The position numbers and the translations under genes were made by a program. DNA of 64,000 bases from Vibrio algicola (lineage in GTDB: Bacteria; Pseudomonadota; Gammaproteobacteria; Enterobacterales; Vibrionaceae). The notes beneath the pieces are model-generated. The model worked only from the letters and a program-made list of their open reading frames with translations. It ran no database searches and was not told where the DNA came from. Positions 50,830 through 60,967 of the stretch are shown piece after piece. The stretch covers positions 2,108,001 to 2,172,000 of the forward strand of contig NZ_CP045699.1 in assembly GCF_009601765.2 (NCBI RefSeq). Reading direction: 5' to 3'. Each line of letters opens with the position of its first letter. The stretch's first letter is position 1.

Positions 50830-52056
50830 ATGGAGATATTCTTAGTAGGCGGGGCGGTGCGCGATAAATTGCTTGGCATTGCCAGTCACGACCAAGATTG
50901 GGTAGTGGTCGGCAGTTCGCCCGAGCAAATGCTAAGCCAAGGCTTTCGCGCGGTCGGGTTAGACTTTCCGGTATTTTTACACCCCAAAACCCAACAAGAA
51001 TATGCCCTTGCTCGCACAGAACGTAAATCGGGCCAAGGCTATAACGGCTTTGAGTGCTTTTACGCCCCCGATGTCACCCTCGAACAGGATTTGGCTCGGC
51101 GCGATCTCACCATTAATGCCATTGCTGAAGATGCACAAGGTACCTTGTACGATCCTTACGGTGGCCAAGCCGATCTTGAGAATAAGATCTTGCGCCACGT
51201 TTCCGACGCCTTTAGTGAAGATCCTCTGCGAGTGCTGCGTGTGGCTCGTTTTGCGGCTAAGTTAGCACCGTTAGGGTTTCGCGTAGCGCCAGAAACTCTA
51301 ACCTTAATGAAAAGCATGGCAGACAGTGGAGAACTGACTCACCTAACTGCGGAACGTGTATGGCAAGAGTGGCATAAATCGTTAACAACATCCGCCCCAC
51401 AAGTGTTCTTACAAGTGCTCAAAGATTGCGACGCTTTAAAGGTGATCTTACCGGAAATCGACGCATTATTTGGCGTACCTCAACCTGAAAAATGGCACCC
51501 AGAAATCGACACCGGCATTCACACTTTAATGGTGGCAGAGCAAGCGGCATTACTAAGCTCACAAGTCAGTGTCCGTTTTGCTGCTCAAGTGCACGATTTA
51601 GGCAAAGGGGTCACTCCTGAGTCCGAATGGCCAAGTCATAAGATGCATTGTCATACTGGCCTTAACTTAATCAAAGCCCTCAGCACGCGCGTGAAAGTGC
51701 CAAATGAATGCCGAGAGCTAGCACTACTGGTTTGCCAGCATCATTCCAATATTCATCGCGCGGCGGAACTAAAAGCTTCAACCGCCCTCAAACTCCTGAG
51801 TCAACTCGATGCTTGGCGACGACCTGAACGTTTTAAGCAAGTATTACTTTGCTGCCAAGCGGACCATCAAGGGCGCAAAGGCTTGGAGCGACAACCGTAT
51901 CCTCAAGCCAAGCGCCTACAAGCTTATTATCAAGCTGCAAACGCGATTGATGTCAGTGATATTATTGCCCAAGGTTTTCAGGGTAAAGCGATTCGAGGAG
52001 AGCTGGATAAGCAGCGCATTGCCAGTATTGAGCAGATCAAATTAGCACTGTCATAA
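50830..52056 (+). CDS. cca: CCA-adding enzyme / multifunctional tRNA nucleotidyltransferase
   Basis: 408-residue class II nucleotidyltransferase that adds or repairs the tRNA 3' CCA. The catalytic GGAVRDKLLG...HDQDWVVVG with DxD-type aspartates, RRDLTINAIAED and EDPLRVLRVARFAAKL are present. The HD phosphohydrolase domain follows (VHDLGKG, HCHTGLNLI). The ATG at 50830 gives MEIFLVGGAVRD with AGGA upstream; an ATG at 50812 adds six residues. Confidence 0.95.
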   Translation: MEIFLVGGAVRDKLLGIASHDQDWVVVGSSPEQMLSQGFRAVGLDFPVFLHPKTQQEYALARTERKSGQGYNGFECFYAPDVTLEQDLARRDLTINAIAEDAQGTLYDPYGGQADLENKILRHVSDAFSEDPLRVLRVARFAAKLAPLGFRVAPETLTLMKSMADSGELTHLTAERVWQEWHKSLTTSAPQVFLQVLKDCDALKVILPEIDALFGVPQPEKWHPEIDTGIHTLMVAEQAALLSSQVSVRFAAQVHDLGKGVTPESEWPSHKMHCHTGLNLIKALSTRVKVPNECRELALLVCQHHSNIHRAAELKASTALKLLSQLDAWRRPERFKQVLLCCQADHQGRKGLERQPYPQAKRLQAYYQAANAIDVSDIIAQGFQGKAIRGELDKQRIASIEQIKLALS

Positions 52057-52211
52057 GTACGATATAAGTAAGGTTATTGTCAATAACGCAAATAAGCCCG
52101 TTACAAGGTTGATTGTTAACCGTTAGCAAGGCAAAGTGTGCATAATTTTTTAACATTAACGCTAAATCGCCATTATTGATGTAATGGAATGTATAAGGAT
52201 CACAACTCGAT

Positions 52212-52982
52212 ATGCATATTTTTCACGCTATTATTCTCGGTATCATTGAAGGGATCACGGAATTTTTACCTATCTCGTCGACCGGACATATGATTGTTGC
52301 CAGCCAATGGTTAAACATTCCTGATACTGCCTCAAATAAAGCCTTTGAAGTTATCATCCAAGTTGCGGCTATTTTAGCGGTCATTGCCAATTATAAAGAA
52401 AAATTCCACCCTAAATATTTCTCGTTATGGGTCAAAGTTGCAGTGGCATTTTTACCGATTGGTATTATTGGTTTCTTGATGAGTGATATTGTGAAAGCGT
52501 TGTTTAGTGTCACTATTGTTGGCACTATGTTTATTATCGGTGGTATCATCTTTATTTGGGTTGAGCGCTTTTATAAAGAAGAACAATGCCCGACTACCGA
52601 TGTAAATGACGTCACCATGAAGCAAGCTATGTGGATTGGTTTTGCGCAGATTTTTGCTTTAATTCCCGGCACAAGCCGCGCGGGTTCAACCATTATTGGC
52701 GCGATGTTAGTTGGCTTGAATCGTAAAACTTGTGCTGAATTTTCATTCTTGCTTGGCTTGCCAGTTTTAGCGGCGGCATCAGGTTATGACTTATTAAAGC
52801 ATTATCAAAATTTCACTAGTAGCGACTTTATCAACTTAGCAGTTGGCTTTATCACCGCATTTATCGTGGCCTACTTTGTGATCAAATGGTTTATCAATTT
52901 CTTAGCCAAATTTACCTTTGTCGGCTTCGGTATTTACCGCATTCTATTTGGTTTGTTATTGCTGGGCATGGCGTGGTTGTAA
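52212..52982 (+). CDS. uppP: Undecaprenyl-diphosphatase UppP (BacA)
   Basis: 256-residue inner-membrane phosphatase recycling undecaprenyl diphosphate for cell-wall synthesis, a cause of bacitracin resistance when abundant. Both active-site motifs are visible: [19 protein letters not shown] and [17 protein letters not shown]. About eight membrane segments. Slightly shorter than the E. coli protein (273). Confidence 0.96.
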   Translation: MHIFHAIILGIIEGITEFLPISSTGHMIVASQWLNIPDTASNKAFEVIIQVAAILAVIANYKEKFHPKYFSLWVKVAVAFLPIGIIGFLMSDIVKALFSVTIVGTMFIIGGIIFIWVERFYKEEQCPTTDVNDVTMKQAMWIGFAQIFALIPGTSRAGSTIIGAMLVGLNRKTCAEFSFLLGLPVLAAASGYDLLKHYQNFTSSDFINLAVGFITAFIVAYFVIKWFINFLAKFTFVGFGIYRILFGLLLLGMAWL

Positions 52983-53016
52983 TAACCCTAACCAGCTATT
53001 CATAACAGCTAAATCA

Positions 53017-53049
53017 AAAAAGCAGAGATCATATTCTCTGCTTTTTTTA
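53017..53049. terminator. Bidirectional terminator between uppP and folK
   Basis: AAAAAAGCAGAGA and TCTCTGCTTTTTTT arms with a TCATAT loop; serves both convergent genes. Confidence 0.92.
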
Positions 53050-53089
53050 TGTTCATTTTCGAACCATTAGAACTTATTGTCATTAGAGC

Positions 53090-53578
53090 TTAAGGCGTAA
53101 ATTTAAACTCAACCACCGTTAAACTGCCTTTTTTTTCAAACTGCTGCCATACCTTCGCAACCGTTCGGCAATCATCAGGTAAGACTAAATAAGGGTTTAG
53201 TTGATACAATGGTTTCAGCACAAATTCATAGTTGAAAATATCGCTTCGCGGTAACACTGGGTTATCGATTGAAACCTGCTCACCAAACAGCAATATATCC
53301 AAATCAAGAGTACGATCTTGCAGCTTCTGGGCATCTTTGGCTCGACCCCATTTTAGCTCGATTTGCTTTAACCTTTGTTGCAGTTCAAGCAAAGACAGAG
53401 AGGTTTCTATCTCGATGACCAAATTATAAAAAGCATGACTATCAAAACCAACCGGTTGACACTCATACACAGCAGAACAGCGTAAGTGATTACTTACTTT
53501 TAATAATTCTTGATAGCTTGCTTGGATATGCTGATGCCGCTCAAGATTACTGCCTACCCCAATGTAAGCTAGGGTCAC
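53090..53578 (-). CDS. folK: 6-hydroxymethyl-7,8-dihydropterin pyrophosphokinase
   Basis: 162-residue folate enzyme. It has the start TLAYIGVGSNLERHQHIQ and the HPPK signature RAKDAQKLQDRTLDLDILLFG (in part) with Mg2+-binding aspartates, followed by PVLPRSDIFNYEFVLKPLYQ. Start is a GTG at 53578 overlapping the folB stop (GTGA), which couples the two folate genes. Confidence 0.93.
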   Translation of the reverse strand: MTLAYIGVGSNLERHQHIQASYQELLKVSNHLRCSAVYECQPVGFDSHAFYNLVIEIETSLSLLELQQRLKQIELKWGRAKDAQKLQDRTLDLDILLFGEQVSIDNPVLPRSDIFNYEFVLKPLYQLNPYLVLPDDCRTVAKVWQQFEKKGSLTVVEFKFTP

Positions 53579-53934
53579 AGACGGCCTCGTTCAATGATCA
53601 CGCCAACACCTTTAGCTTGTGGTACTGCGCCTGGTTTGGTTAAGTGGATTTTAACCCAAGGCACATTAAAGCTTTGCATAATTAATTGCGCCACTTCTTC
53701 TGCTACTCGCTCTACCAACAAGAATCGACCACCCTCAATATGCGCCAACACCGCCTGACTCACTTTGGCATAATCTAAAGCATCTTCTACATCATCACTT
53801 GAACCGGGTTTTCTATTATCATGCGCCATTTCAATAGTAAGTACTAACTTCTGCTTAATCTCTTGCTCCCAATCGTACGCGCCAATGGTGGTGATCACTT
53901 CGAGTTGGTCGATAAATACTTTATCCAAAGCCAT
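53575..53934 (-). CDS. folB: Dihydroneopterin aldolase
   Basis: 119-residue enzyme making 6-hydroxymethyldihydropterin, the FolK substrate. MALDKVFIDQLEVITTIGAYDWE and the C-terminal VKIHLTKPGAVPQAKGVGV are typical. The ATG at 53934 has AAGGAAT upstream; a longer frame to 54045 adds an unrelated hydrophobic tail. Next gene folK uses its product. Confidence 0.95.
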   Translation of the reverse strand: MALDKVFIDQLEVITTIGAYDWEQEIKQKLVLTIEMAHDNRKPGSSDDVEDALDYAKVSQAVLAHIEGGRFLLVERVAEEVAQLIMQSFNVPWVKIHLTKPGAVPQAKGVGVIIERGRL

Positions 53935-54026
53935 GTTGATTCCTTTTGATTGGTTTTTCCCCTTGAGTGTGACTGATCGGATACCCAAGCGGTATAAAAA
54001 CACGTAAGATGCTGAGCATAATATTA

Positions 54027-54048
54027 TATACCCAAGTAACTTCAAGAT
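54027..54048. repeat. Small intergenic repeat TATACCCAAGTAA..TCAAGAT
   Basis: Nearly identical to 25006-25027 (TATACCCAAGTAA, then TCAAGAT). A related ATACCCAAG lies at 53981. Found between divergent folB and plsY. Confidence 0.5.
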
Positions 54049-54072
54049 AATACACTACCTCCAAGGAAGACT

Positions 54073-54669
54073 ATGAGCATAGTGGTACTCATAATGATCA
54101 TTCTCGCCTATTTACTCGGATCCATTTCGAGTGCGGTGCTGATCTGTCGTGTCTGCCATCTTCCCGACCCTCGCACCCAAGGCTCAAACAACCCCGGCGC
54201 CACCAATGTATTAAGAGTCGGCGGTAAATGGGCGGCCGTTGCTGTATTATTATGTGATGTGTTAAAAGGCATGATCCCGGTATGGGCCAGTTACTTTCTT
54301 AATATTCAACCTTTAATGTTAGGCTTTATTGGCTTAGCGGCTTGTATCGGCCATATCTATCCGTTATTTTTTCACTTTAAAGGCGGTAAAGGGGTGGCGA
54401 CGGCATTAGGAACACTGGCCCCGATTGGACTGGATTTAACCGGCATGGTGATCACCACTTGGTTAATGACCTTTTTCTTTACTCGTTACTCATCACTGGC
54501 GGCGATTATCACCGCGCTGTTGATCCCGTTTTACACTTGGATGGTGAAGCCGCAGTACACTATTCCGGTGGCAATGCTGTCGTGCTTAATTATCTTTCGG
54601 CACTATCAAAATATCAAACGCCTGATCGATGGCAGTGAGCCAAAAGTGAAATCGAAGAGTACGATCTAG
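54073..54669 (+). CDS. plsY: Glycerol-3-phosphate acyltransferase PlsY
   Basis: 198-residue inner-membrane enzyme acylating glycerol-3-phosphate with acyl-phosphate. Motifs: [11 protein letters not shown], the glycine-rich [19 protein letters not shown] and [14 protein letters not shown]. About five membrane segments. Divergent from folB; the plsY-folB-tsaD neighbourhood is conserved in gammaproteobacteria. Confidence 0.95.
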   Translation: MSIVVLIMIILAYLLGSISSAVLICRVCHLPDPRTQGSNNPGATNVLRVGGKWAAVAVLLCDVLKGMIPVWASYFLNIQPLMLGFIGLAACIGHIYPLFFHFKGGKGVATALGTLAPIGLDLTGMVITTWLMTFFFTRYSSLAAIITALLIPFYTWMVKPQYTIPVAMLSCLIIFRHYQNIKRLIDGSEPKVKSKSTI

Positions 54670-54693
54670 CCCCGAATCAAAAGCATACCCAAC

Positions 54694-54726
54694 AAAAACG
54701 GCAACCTTCAATAGGTTGCCGTTTTT
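54694..54726. terminator. Bidirectional terminator between plsY and tsaD
   Basis: AAAAACGGCAACC and GGTTGCCGTTTTT arms around TTCAATA. Confidence 0.92.
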
Positions 54727-54753
54727 AGTTTATGGATAGAGCTGAAGTTGTGG

Positions 54754-54803
54754 TTATACCCATTCCAGATATTTAATAATTTATCAAAATGGAGTGGGTA
54801 TTA
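54754..54803. repeat. 50-bp inverted repeat sharing its ends with the copy A/B family
   Basis: TTATACCCATTCCA at the left and TGGAGTGGGTATTA at the right are inverted with two mismatches. The left end equals the terminal sequence of copy B read on the minus strand. It looks like a minimal or internally deleted relative. Its right end overlaps the tsaD stop codon. Confidence 0.6.
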
Positions 54804-55820
54804 CTCAGTGATCGGTTTTAATTGATCAATCGGCCAGCGAGGTTGCGCTTGCACCGATAAATCAGTCATCTCACCATTGCGTAGACGCTGCATTCCGGCA
54901 TACGCGATCATCGCGCCATTATCGGTACAAAATTCAGTTCGTGGATAATACACTCCACCACCGACTTTCTTCGCGAGCGCTTCTAATGACAAGCGCAATT
55001 GCTTGTTGGCACTCACGCCACCGGCAATCACGATACGTTTTAAACCAGTTTGTTCTAGCGCGCGGCGACATTTAATCACCAAGGTGTCACATACCGCTTC
55101 TTGGAACGCATAAGCGATATCTGCGCGAGTTTGCGGATCATCGTCATTGGCGCGAATGGTATTAGCGGCAAAAGTTTTTAAACCGGAGAAACTAAAATCC
55201 AAGCCCGGACGATCGGTCATTGGGCGTGGGAATCGAAAACGCCCTTTGGTGCCCGTTTCTGCCAGCTTCGATAATAATGGTCCACCAGGGTAATCCAATC
55301 CCATCAGCTTAGCGGTTTTATCAAACGCTTCACCGGCGGCATCATCGACCGACTCCCCTAAAATAGTGTATTCACCAATCGCTTTCACTTCGACCATCAT
55401 GGTGTGACCACCCGATACCAACAATGCCACAAATGGGAACTCTGGCGGATTGTCTTCTAACATTGGTGCAAGTAAGTGCCCTTCCATGTGATGCACAGGT
55501 ACAGCAGGAACGCCCCACGCATAAGCCAAACTGCGGCCTATAGTTGCGCCAACCAATAGCGCCCCGACTAGTCCAGGACCTGCAGTATAAGCCACGCCAT
55601 CAATATCTTTTGAGGTTAAGCCAGCTTCTGCTAAGGCCGCCTTAATTAAAGGGATGGTTTTTTTAACGTGATCTCGCGATGCCAGCTCAGGCACTACGCC
55701 ACCATAATCGGCGTGTAATTTTACTTGGCTGTACAGTTGATGTGATAACAAACCCTGTTGTTCATCAAAAATAGCGATGCCAGTTTCATCACACGATGTT
55801 TCAATTCCTAAAATGCGCAT
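54801..55820 (-). CDS. tsaD: tRNA N6-threonylcarbamoyltransferase TsaD
   Basis: 339-residue catalytic subunit transferring threonylcarbamoyl to A37 of t[22 protein letters not shown], the iron-binding [24 protein letters not shown] and the ASKHA stretch [14 protein letters not shown] are visible. The ATG at 55820 matches the family start. Divergent from rpsU, the standard arrangement; tsaE is at 24341. Confidence 0.97.
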   Translation of the reverse strand: MRILGIETSCDETGIAIFDEQQGLLSHQLYSQVKLHADYGGVVPELASRDHVKKTIPLIKAALAEAGLTSKDIDGVAYTAGPGLVGALLVGATIGRSLAYAWGVPAVPVHHMEGHLLAPMLEDNPPEFPFVALLVSGGHTMMVEVKAIGEYTILGESVDDAAGEAFDKTAKLMGLDYPGGPLLSKLAETGTKGRFRFPRPMTDRPGLDFSFSGLKTFAANTIRANDDDPQTRADIAYAFQEAVCDTLVIKCRRALEQTGLKRIVIAGGVSANKQLRLSLEALAKKVGGGVYYPRTEFCTDNGAMIAYAGMQRLRNGEMTDLSVQAQPRWPIDQLKPITE

Positions 55821-55923
55821 AAAATTTCTCACGACCAATGGTGTCGAATAGTTGATTTTTCTTAAATTATGGGTAATCTTACCGCCTCGGAAAAAAATTA
55901 ACCAGTTCTTACCTTGATAATGC

Positions 55924-55953
55924 TTTACAAATAGGTAGTGATCGGATTAAAAT
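55924..55953 (+). promoter_or_regulatory. Candidate promoter of the rpsU-yqeY-dnaG-rpoD operon
   Basis: TTTACA (55924-55929) and TAAAAT (55948-55953) are 18 bases apart, followed by the GC-rich TCCGCACC. It is 100 bases before rpsU in the tsaD-rpsU divergent gap. Confidence 0.5.
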
Positions 55954-56052
55954 TCCGCACCATTTTGATCTGGCTGATTAATATCTACTCTAACTTTTTA
56001 GGGTCGATTGTAAGAATCAGCATTAAATAATAACCCCTGAGGTGAAAGGCAT

Positions 56053-56268
56053 ATGCCAGTAGTTAAAGTACGTGATAACGAACCGTTTGACGTAGCATTA
56101 CGTCGTTTCAAGCGCTCTTGCGAAAAAGCAGGTGTTCTTTCTGAAGTGCGTCGTCGTGAGCATTACGAAAAACCAACAACTGTACGTAAACGCGCTAAAG
56201 CAGCAGCTCAAAAGCGTCATGCTAAGAAGCTGTCTCGCGAAAACGCTCGTCGCGTTCGCTTGTACTAA
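56053..56268 (+). CDS. rpsU: 30S ribosomal protein S21
   Basis: 71-residue basic protein, [20 protein letters not shown], with the [20 protein letters not shown] core; needed for mRNA binding at initiation. First gene of the macromolecular-synthesis operon. Confidence 0.98.
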   Translation: MPVVKVRDNEPFDVALRRFKRSCEKAGVLSEVRRREHYEKPTTVRKRAKAAAQKRHAKKLSRENARRVRLY

Positions 56269-56295
56269 TAACTTATTCCAATTAAGGACTGAGTT

Positions 56296-56739
56296 ATGGC
56301 TCTAATTGAACAACTCAAAGAAGAGCAAAAATCAGCGATGAAAGCCAAGGACAAACCGCGCCTTGGCACTATTCGTTTAGCTCTATCAGCCATTAAGCAA
56401 CGTGAAGTCGATGAGCGTATTACGCTTACCGATGAAGACATCATTGCGATAATGACTAAGATGGTTAAACAACGTCGCGATTCTGTTACGCAATTTGAAG
56501 CAGCAAATCGTCAAGATCTTGCTGATGCTGAAAAAGCAGAAATTACCGTACTTGAGGAATTTATGCCTCAACCGTTAAGCGAAGAAGAAGTGATTGCACT
56601 GATTGAAAGTGCTATTGTTGAATCTGGTGCTGCGGGCATGCAAGACATGGGTAACGTAATGGGGGTATTAAAACCTCAACTTCAAGGTCGTGCAGATATG
56701 GGCAAAGTAAGTGGTTTAGTTCGTTCTAAACTGGCCTAA
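56296..56739 (+). CDS. yqeY: GatB/YqeY domain protein
   Basis: 147-residue protein of the YqeY family, related to the C-terminal tRNA-binding domain of GatB. It has MALIEQLKEEQKSAMKAKDK, LGTIRLALSAIKQREVDER and the terminal GRADMGKVSGLVRSKLA. No GatA/GatC present. Function uncertain; its place between rpsU and dnaG is typical of Vibrio and Pseudomonas. Confidence 0.93.
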   Translation: MALIEQLKEEQKSAMKAKDKPRLGTIRLALSAIKQREVDERITLTDEDIIAIMTKMVKQRRDSVTQFEAANRQDLADAEKAEITVLEEFMPQPLSEEEVIALIESAIVESGAAGMQDMGNVMGVLKPQLQGRADMGKVSGLVRSKLA

Positions 56740-56776
56740 TCTTAGGTAGCTTAATTTCCCAAGCTTAAGTTTTAAT

Positions 56777-56813
56777 AAGCCGTGCACTCCTTCGGGATCG
56801 CACGGCTTGTTTG
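56777..56813 (+). terminator. Internal terminator/attenuator before dnaG
   Basis: AAGCCGTGC (56777-56785) and GCACGGCTT (56800-56808) form a 9-bp stem followed by GTTTGTATTTT. E. coli has an equivalent partial terminator between rpsU and dnaG that lowers primase synthesis. Confidence 0.8.
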
Positions 56814-56837
56814 TATTTTAAGGACTCAAACTTCTTT

Positions 56838-58598
56838 ATGGCTGGAAGAATTCCCCGCAACTTTATCGACGATGTTATTTCTCGCACCGATATTATCGAT
56901 GTGATAGATCCGCGCGTTAAGTTAAAAAAGCAAGGGAAGAACTACACCGCCTGCTGCCCTTTCCATAACGAAAAATCCCCTTCTTTTAACGTCAGCCAAG
57001 ACAAGCAGTTTTACCATTGCTTTGGTTGTGGCGTCAGCGGGAATGCGATTGGTTTTTTGATGGAATACGAACGTCTCGAGTTCGTAGAGGCAATAGAAGA
57101 GCTAGCCAGCAAGTTGAGTTTAGAAGTGCCACGCGAAAGCGCAACTGGCCAAGAAATCCAATCAAACACGCCCAAAGTTAACGCTGAACAAAAACGCAAT
57201 CTTTATGATTTATTGGGCAGTATTAGCCAATATTATCGCTCTCAGCTTAAACTGGGCGCTAATAAAGCGGCGATTGATTATTTAAAAAATCGCGGTCTAT
57301 CGGGTGAAATCGTTCAAAAGTTTGGTATTGGTTATGTGCCCGATGAATGGGACAGCGTGCGCAAAAACTTTGGCCAACAAAACCATATTCAAGACATGCT
57401 GGTTGAAGGCGGCATGTTGGTTGAGAACGAAAAAGGCAACCGCTACGACCGTTTTCGTGGTCGAGTGATGTTCCCGATTCATGATCGCCGTGGCCGAGTT
57501 ATTGGCTTTGGTGGCCGTGTACTTGGTGATGAAAAACCCAAATACCTTAACTCACCAGAAACCCCCGTATTCCATAAAGGCAAAGAGCTATACGGCTTAT
57601 ACGACGTATTGCAGAGTCACAAAGATCCAGAACAGATCTTAGTGGTTGAAGGCTATATGGATGTGGTGGCACTGGCGCAATATGGCGTCGATTACGCTGT
57701 TGCGGCATTGGGCACGTCAACCACAGGCGATCACATGCAACTCTTGTATCGTCAAACCGGGACTGTGGTGTGTTGTTATGATGGTGACCGCGCTGGCCGA
57801 GAAGCCGCTTGGCGCGCAATGGAAAATGCCCTGCCTTATCTTAATGATGGCCGACAACTAAAATTTATGTTTTTACCCGATGGTGAAGATCCTGATACTT
57901 ACATTCGCCAGCACGGTAAAGAAGCGTTCGAGCAACAAGTTTTTCATGCCACCTCATTGTCTGAATTTTTATTTGGCACCTTGATGAAGGAAGTCGATAC
58001 CAGTAGCAATGAAGGTAAAACTAAACTTACAGCATTAGCGGTCCCTTTGATCGAAAAAGTCCCTGGTGGCACATTACGACTATACTTACGAGATTTACTC
58101 GGTAAAAAACTCGGACTATTGGACGAAAGACAACTGCAACAGTTGATTTCAAAAACCAGCCAACAGCAAAGCGTGCCTCAACCACATAAAGAAATAAAAC
58201 GCACCCCAATGAGGGTAGTTATTGCTCTGCTTTTGCAAAAACCGAGCTATGCTGAATTAGTACCGGATCTAACCAGTATTAAAGATATAGACATACCCGG
58301 ATTAAGTTTATTGCTCAACGTACTTGATATTTGTCGAGAAAAGCCCCATATCAAGTCGGGTCAGTTAATAGAAAACTGGCGTGAAACCAAAATTGAAGCA
58401 TTATTGTCAAGATTAATGAATTGGGATATCCCCCTCAATGATGATAATGAACAAGATGTTTTTTTAGATACATTGGATAAAATACTAGCTCAATGTATCA
58501 GTAAACAAATTGAAACTTTGCAAGCGAGAGAAAGAAGCTCCGGCTTATCAGTCGAGGAGAGACGGGAGTTGCAAGACTTGATTCTTCAACGTCCTTAG
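56838..58598 (+). CDS. dnaG: DNA primase
   Basis: 586-residue primase. The zinc-binding domain has C40, H43, C61 and C64 (CCPFHNEKSPSF, HCFGCG). The TOPRIM domain (about 260-340) has VVEGYMDVVAL and CYDGDRAGREAAWRA. The C-terminal helicase-binding domain (about 440-586) is more variable. The ATG at 56838 gives MAGRIPRNFIDDV; its AAGGA site lies unusually far upstream (14 bases), which fits low primase translation. Confidence 0.97.
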   Translation: MAGRIPRNFIDDVISRTDIIDVIDPRVKLKKQGKNYTACCPFHNEKSPSFNVSQDKQFYHCFGCGVSGNAIGFLMEYERLEFVEAIEELASKLSLEVPRESATGQEIQSNTPKVNAEQKRNLYDLLGSISQYYRSQLKLGANKAAIDYLKNRGLSGEIVQKFGIGYVPDEWDSVRKNFGQQNHIQDMLVEGGMLVENEKGNRYDRFRGRVMFPIHDRRGRVIGFGGRVLGDEKPKYLNSPETPVFHKGKELYGLYDVLQSHKDPEQILVVEGYMDVVALAQYGVDYAVAALGTSTTGDHMQLLYRQTGTVVCCYDGDRAGREAAWRAMENALPYLNDGRQLKFMFLPDGEDPDTYIRQHGKEAFEQQVFHATSLSEFLFGTLMKEVDTSSNEGKTKLTALAVPLIEKVPGGTLRLYLRDLLGKKLGLLDERQLQQLISKTSQQQSVPQPHKEIKRTPMRVVIALLLQKPSYAELVPDLTSIKDIDIPGLSLLLNVLDICREKPHIKSGQLIENWRETKIEALLSRLMNWDIPLNDDNEQDVFLDTLDKILAQCISKQIETLQARERSSGLSVEERRELQDLILQRP

Positions 58599-58786
58599 TT
58601 ATCTCGCTCCAACCACTTAGTCATTAACACTCAGGCAATCAAAACTTAAAGCGTACCGCGTTTAAAGTTGGTATAACTTTGGGTTGTTAAAGCTCGGTGG
58701 TCAGCAATGAATAAATTTGTTATTATTGGCGGTTTGCATTTCGCATACTAATATTCTTCACTCAGACCTCAAGTTGGATATCGTCG

Positions 58787-60631
58787 ATGGATCAAAATCC
58801 GCAGTCACAGCTAAAGTTACTTGTCGCAAAAGGTAAGGAACAAGGCTATCTGACCTACGCCGAAGTAAATGACCACCTACCTGAAGAAATCGTAGATTCA
58901 GAACAGGTAGAAGACATCATTCAAATGATTAACGACATGGGCATCCAAGTCGTTGAAACCGCACCAGATGCGGACGATCTAATGTTGAATGAAGCCGTAG
59001 CCGATGAAGATGCAGCCGAAGCCGCTGCTGCCGCACTTTCAAGCGTAGAAAGTGAAATTGGCCGCACCACCGACCCAGTCCGTATGTACATGCGTGAAAT
59101 GGGAACAGTGGAACTACTGACTCGTGAAGGTGAAATCGACATTGCAAAACGCATTGAAGATGGCATCAACCAAGTACAGTGTTCGGTTGCAGAATTCCCT
59201 GGCACTATTTCTTACATCCTTGAACAGTTCGATAAAGTTCAAGCTGAAGAGCTTCGCCTTACTGACATCATTTCAGGCTTTGTTGATCCTGATGATGATG
59301 GCAATGCTGCGCCAACCGCAACACACGTTGGTTCTGAGCTTGCTGTTAGTGATGATGACAGTGATGACGAAGATGATGAAGACAGCGATTCAGATGAGGA
59401 CGAGGAAGAAGAAGACACAGGTATCGATCCTGAGCTTGCTCTTGAACGCTTCACTGAGCTTCGTAATACTTATCAGAATCTCCAATTGTCGATCAATGAA
59501 CACGGTCGTCAAAGCAAAGCGATTAACGCCAGCAAACAAGAATTCTTGGATGTTTTCCGTCAATTCCGTTTGATCCCAAAACAGTTTGATTACCTTGTTA
59601 ATGGTTTGAAAAACTCAATGGATCGTGCACGAACTCAAGAACGCTTGATCATTCGTACCGTGGTTGAATACGGAAAAATGCCGAAAAAAGCATTTGTCCA
59701 AGCCTTTACTGGTAATGAATCTTCCGATGCATGGTTAGATGACGTATTAGCGTCAGGCAAACCTTACTCTGAGAAAATTCGTCAAAGTGAGGAAGATCTT
59801 CGTCGCTGCATCTACAAGCTAAAAACCATTGAAGATGAAACGTCGTTAAGCGTACAAAACATTAAAGACATTAGCCGTCGTATGTCTATCGGTGAAGCAA
59901 AAGCTCGTCGCGCCAAGAAAGAAATGGTTGAAGCGAACTTGCGTCTGGTTATTTCTATCGCGAAGAAATACACCAACCGTGGCTTACAATTCTTGGATCT
60001 GATCCAAGAAGGTAACATTGGTTTGATGAAAGCAGTTGATAAGTTTGAATACCGTCGTGGTTATAAGTTCTCAACTTATGCGACTTGGTGGATCCGTCAA
60101 GCAATCACTCGTTCAATTGCCGACCAAGCACGTACTATTCGTATTCCGGTACACATGATCGAAACCATTAACAAATTGAACCGTATCTCTCGTCAGATGC
60201 TACAAGAAATGGGTCGTGAACCGTTACCAGAAGAATTGGCTGAACGCATGCAAATGCCGGAAGACAAGATCCGTAAAGTACTGAAAATTGCTAAAGAGCC
60301 AATCTCAATGGAAACACCTATCGGTGATGACGAAGATTCGCACTTAGGTGACTTTATTGAAGATACTACCCTAGAGCTACCTTTAGACTCTGCAACCTCA
60401 ACCAGCTTGAAGTTTGCCACTAAAGATGTTCTAGCAGGTCTAACGCCACGTGAAGCGAAAGTGCTGCGTATGCGTTTTGGTATCGATATGAACACCGACC
60501 ACACGTTAGAAGAAGTGGGCAAGCAATTCGACGTAACACGCGAACGTATCCGTCAGATTGAAGCGAAAGCACTGCGTAAACTTCGTCATCCAAGCCGCTC
60601 AGAAACATTGCGCAGCTTCCTAGACGAGTAA
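58787..60631 (+). CDS. rpoD: RNA polymerase sigma-70 factor RpoD
   Basis: 614-residue primary sigma factor. Order: region 1.1 (1-80), region 1.2 ([21 protein letters not shown] in part), a non-conserved insert with a highly acidic stretch (about 190-215), regions 2.1-2.4 ([20 protein letters not shown] in part, [12 protein letters not shown]), region 3, and region 4 with the -35-binding HTH ([20 protein letters not shown]). Last protein gene of the operon. Confidence 0.98.
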   Translation: MDQNPQSQLKLLVAKGKEQGYLTYAEVNDHLPEEIVDSEQVEDIIQMINDMGIQVVETAPDADDLMLNEAVADEDAAEAAAAALSSVESEIGRTTDPVRMYMREMGTVELLTREGEIDIAKRIEDGINQVQCSVAEFPGTISYILEQFDKVQAEELRLTDIISGFVDPDDDGNAAPTATHVGSELAVSDDDSDDEDDEDSDSDEDEEEEDTGIDPELALERFTELRNTYQNLQLSINEHGRQSKAINASKQEFLDVFRQFRLIPKQFDYLVNGLKNSMDRARTQERLIIRTVVEYGKMPKKAFVQAFTGNESSDAWLDDVLASGKPYSEKIRQSEEDLRRCIYKLKTIEDETSLSVQNIKDISRRMSIGEAKARRAKKEMVEANLRLVISIAKKYTNRGLQFLDLIQEGNIGLMKAVDKFEYRRGYKFSTYATWWIRQAITRSIADQARTIRIPVHMIETINKLNRISRQMLQEMGREPLPEELAERMQMPEDKIRKVLKIAKEPISMETPIGDDEDSHLGDFIEDTTLELPLDSATSTSLKFATKDVLAGLTPREAKVLRMRFGIDMNTDHTLEEVGKQFDVTRERIRQIEAKALRKLRHPSRSETLRSFLDE

Positions 60632-60672
60632 TATTCTTTATTGAATACGCACATTTGCTGTAATGAATAATT

Positions 60673-60702
60673 AAAAAGGTGGGCTTAGCTCACCTTTTTT
60701 GC
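60673..60702 (+). terminator. Terminator after rpoD
   Basis: AAAAAGGTG and CACCTTTTTT arms; loop includes GGCTTAGCT. Confidence 0.85.
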
Positions 60703-60764
60703 GTCTAGAATAGAATATTGGTTTAAGTGGTTATAAAGCGTACACAATTGGGCAACCTAGAGTC

Positions 60765-60793
60765 TAGACAGCTTTCACTCATTCCCCTATAAT
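60765..60793 (+). promoter_or_regulatory. Promoter of tRNA-Ile2
   Basis: TAGACA (60765-60770), 17-base spacer, perfect TATAAT (60788-60793), 15 bases before the tRNA. Confidence 0.75.
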
Positions 60794-60807
60794 CACAGCA
60801 CAAATTT

Positions 60808-60884
60808 GGCCCCTTAGCTCAGTTGGTTAGAGCGCACGACTCATAATCGTTAGGTCCCCAGTTCGAGTCTGGGAGGGGCCACCA
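60808..60884 (+). tRNA. tRNA-Ile2 (CAU anticodon, lysidine type)
   Basis: 77 bases with encoded CCA. Acceptor GGCCCCT/AGGGGCC, anticodon loop CTCATAA. The acceptor and anticodon stem (CGACTCATAATCG) match E. coli ileX rather than elongator tRNA-Met (which starts GGCTACG), so the C34 is expected to be modified by TilS to read AUA. ileX lies near rpoD in E. coli too. Confidence 0.88.
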
Positions 60885-60892
60885 TATTAAAG

Positions 60893-60930
60893 AAAGGCGT
60901 AGCAGGTTAATTCCTACTACGCCTTTTTTG
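60893..60930. terminator. Terminator after tRNA-Ile2
   Basis: AAAGGCGTAGCAGG and CCTACTACGCCTTT arms (one mismatch) around TTAATT, followed by TTTTTTG; also serves the convergent dehydrogenase. Confidence 0.9.
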
Positions 60931-60967
60931 TTTGTATTGCTTGAGGTTTTAGCAAGCGACAACAGTA

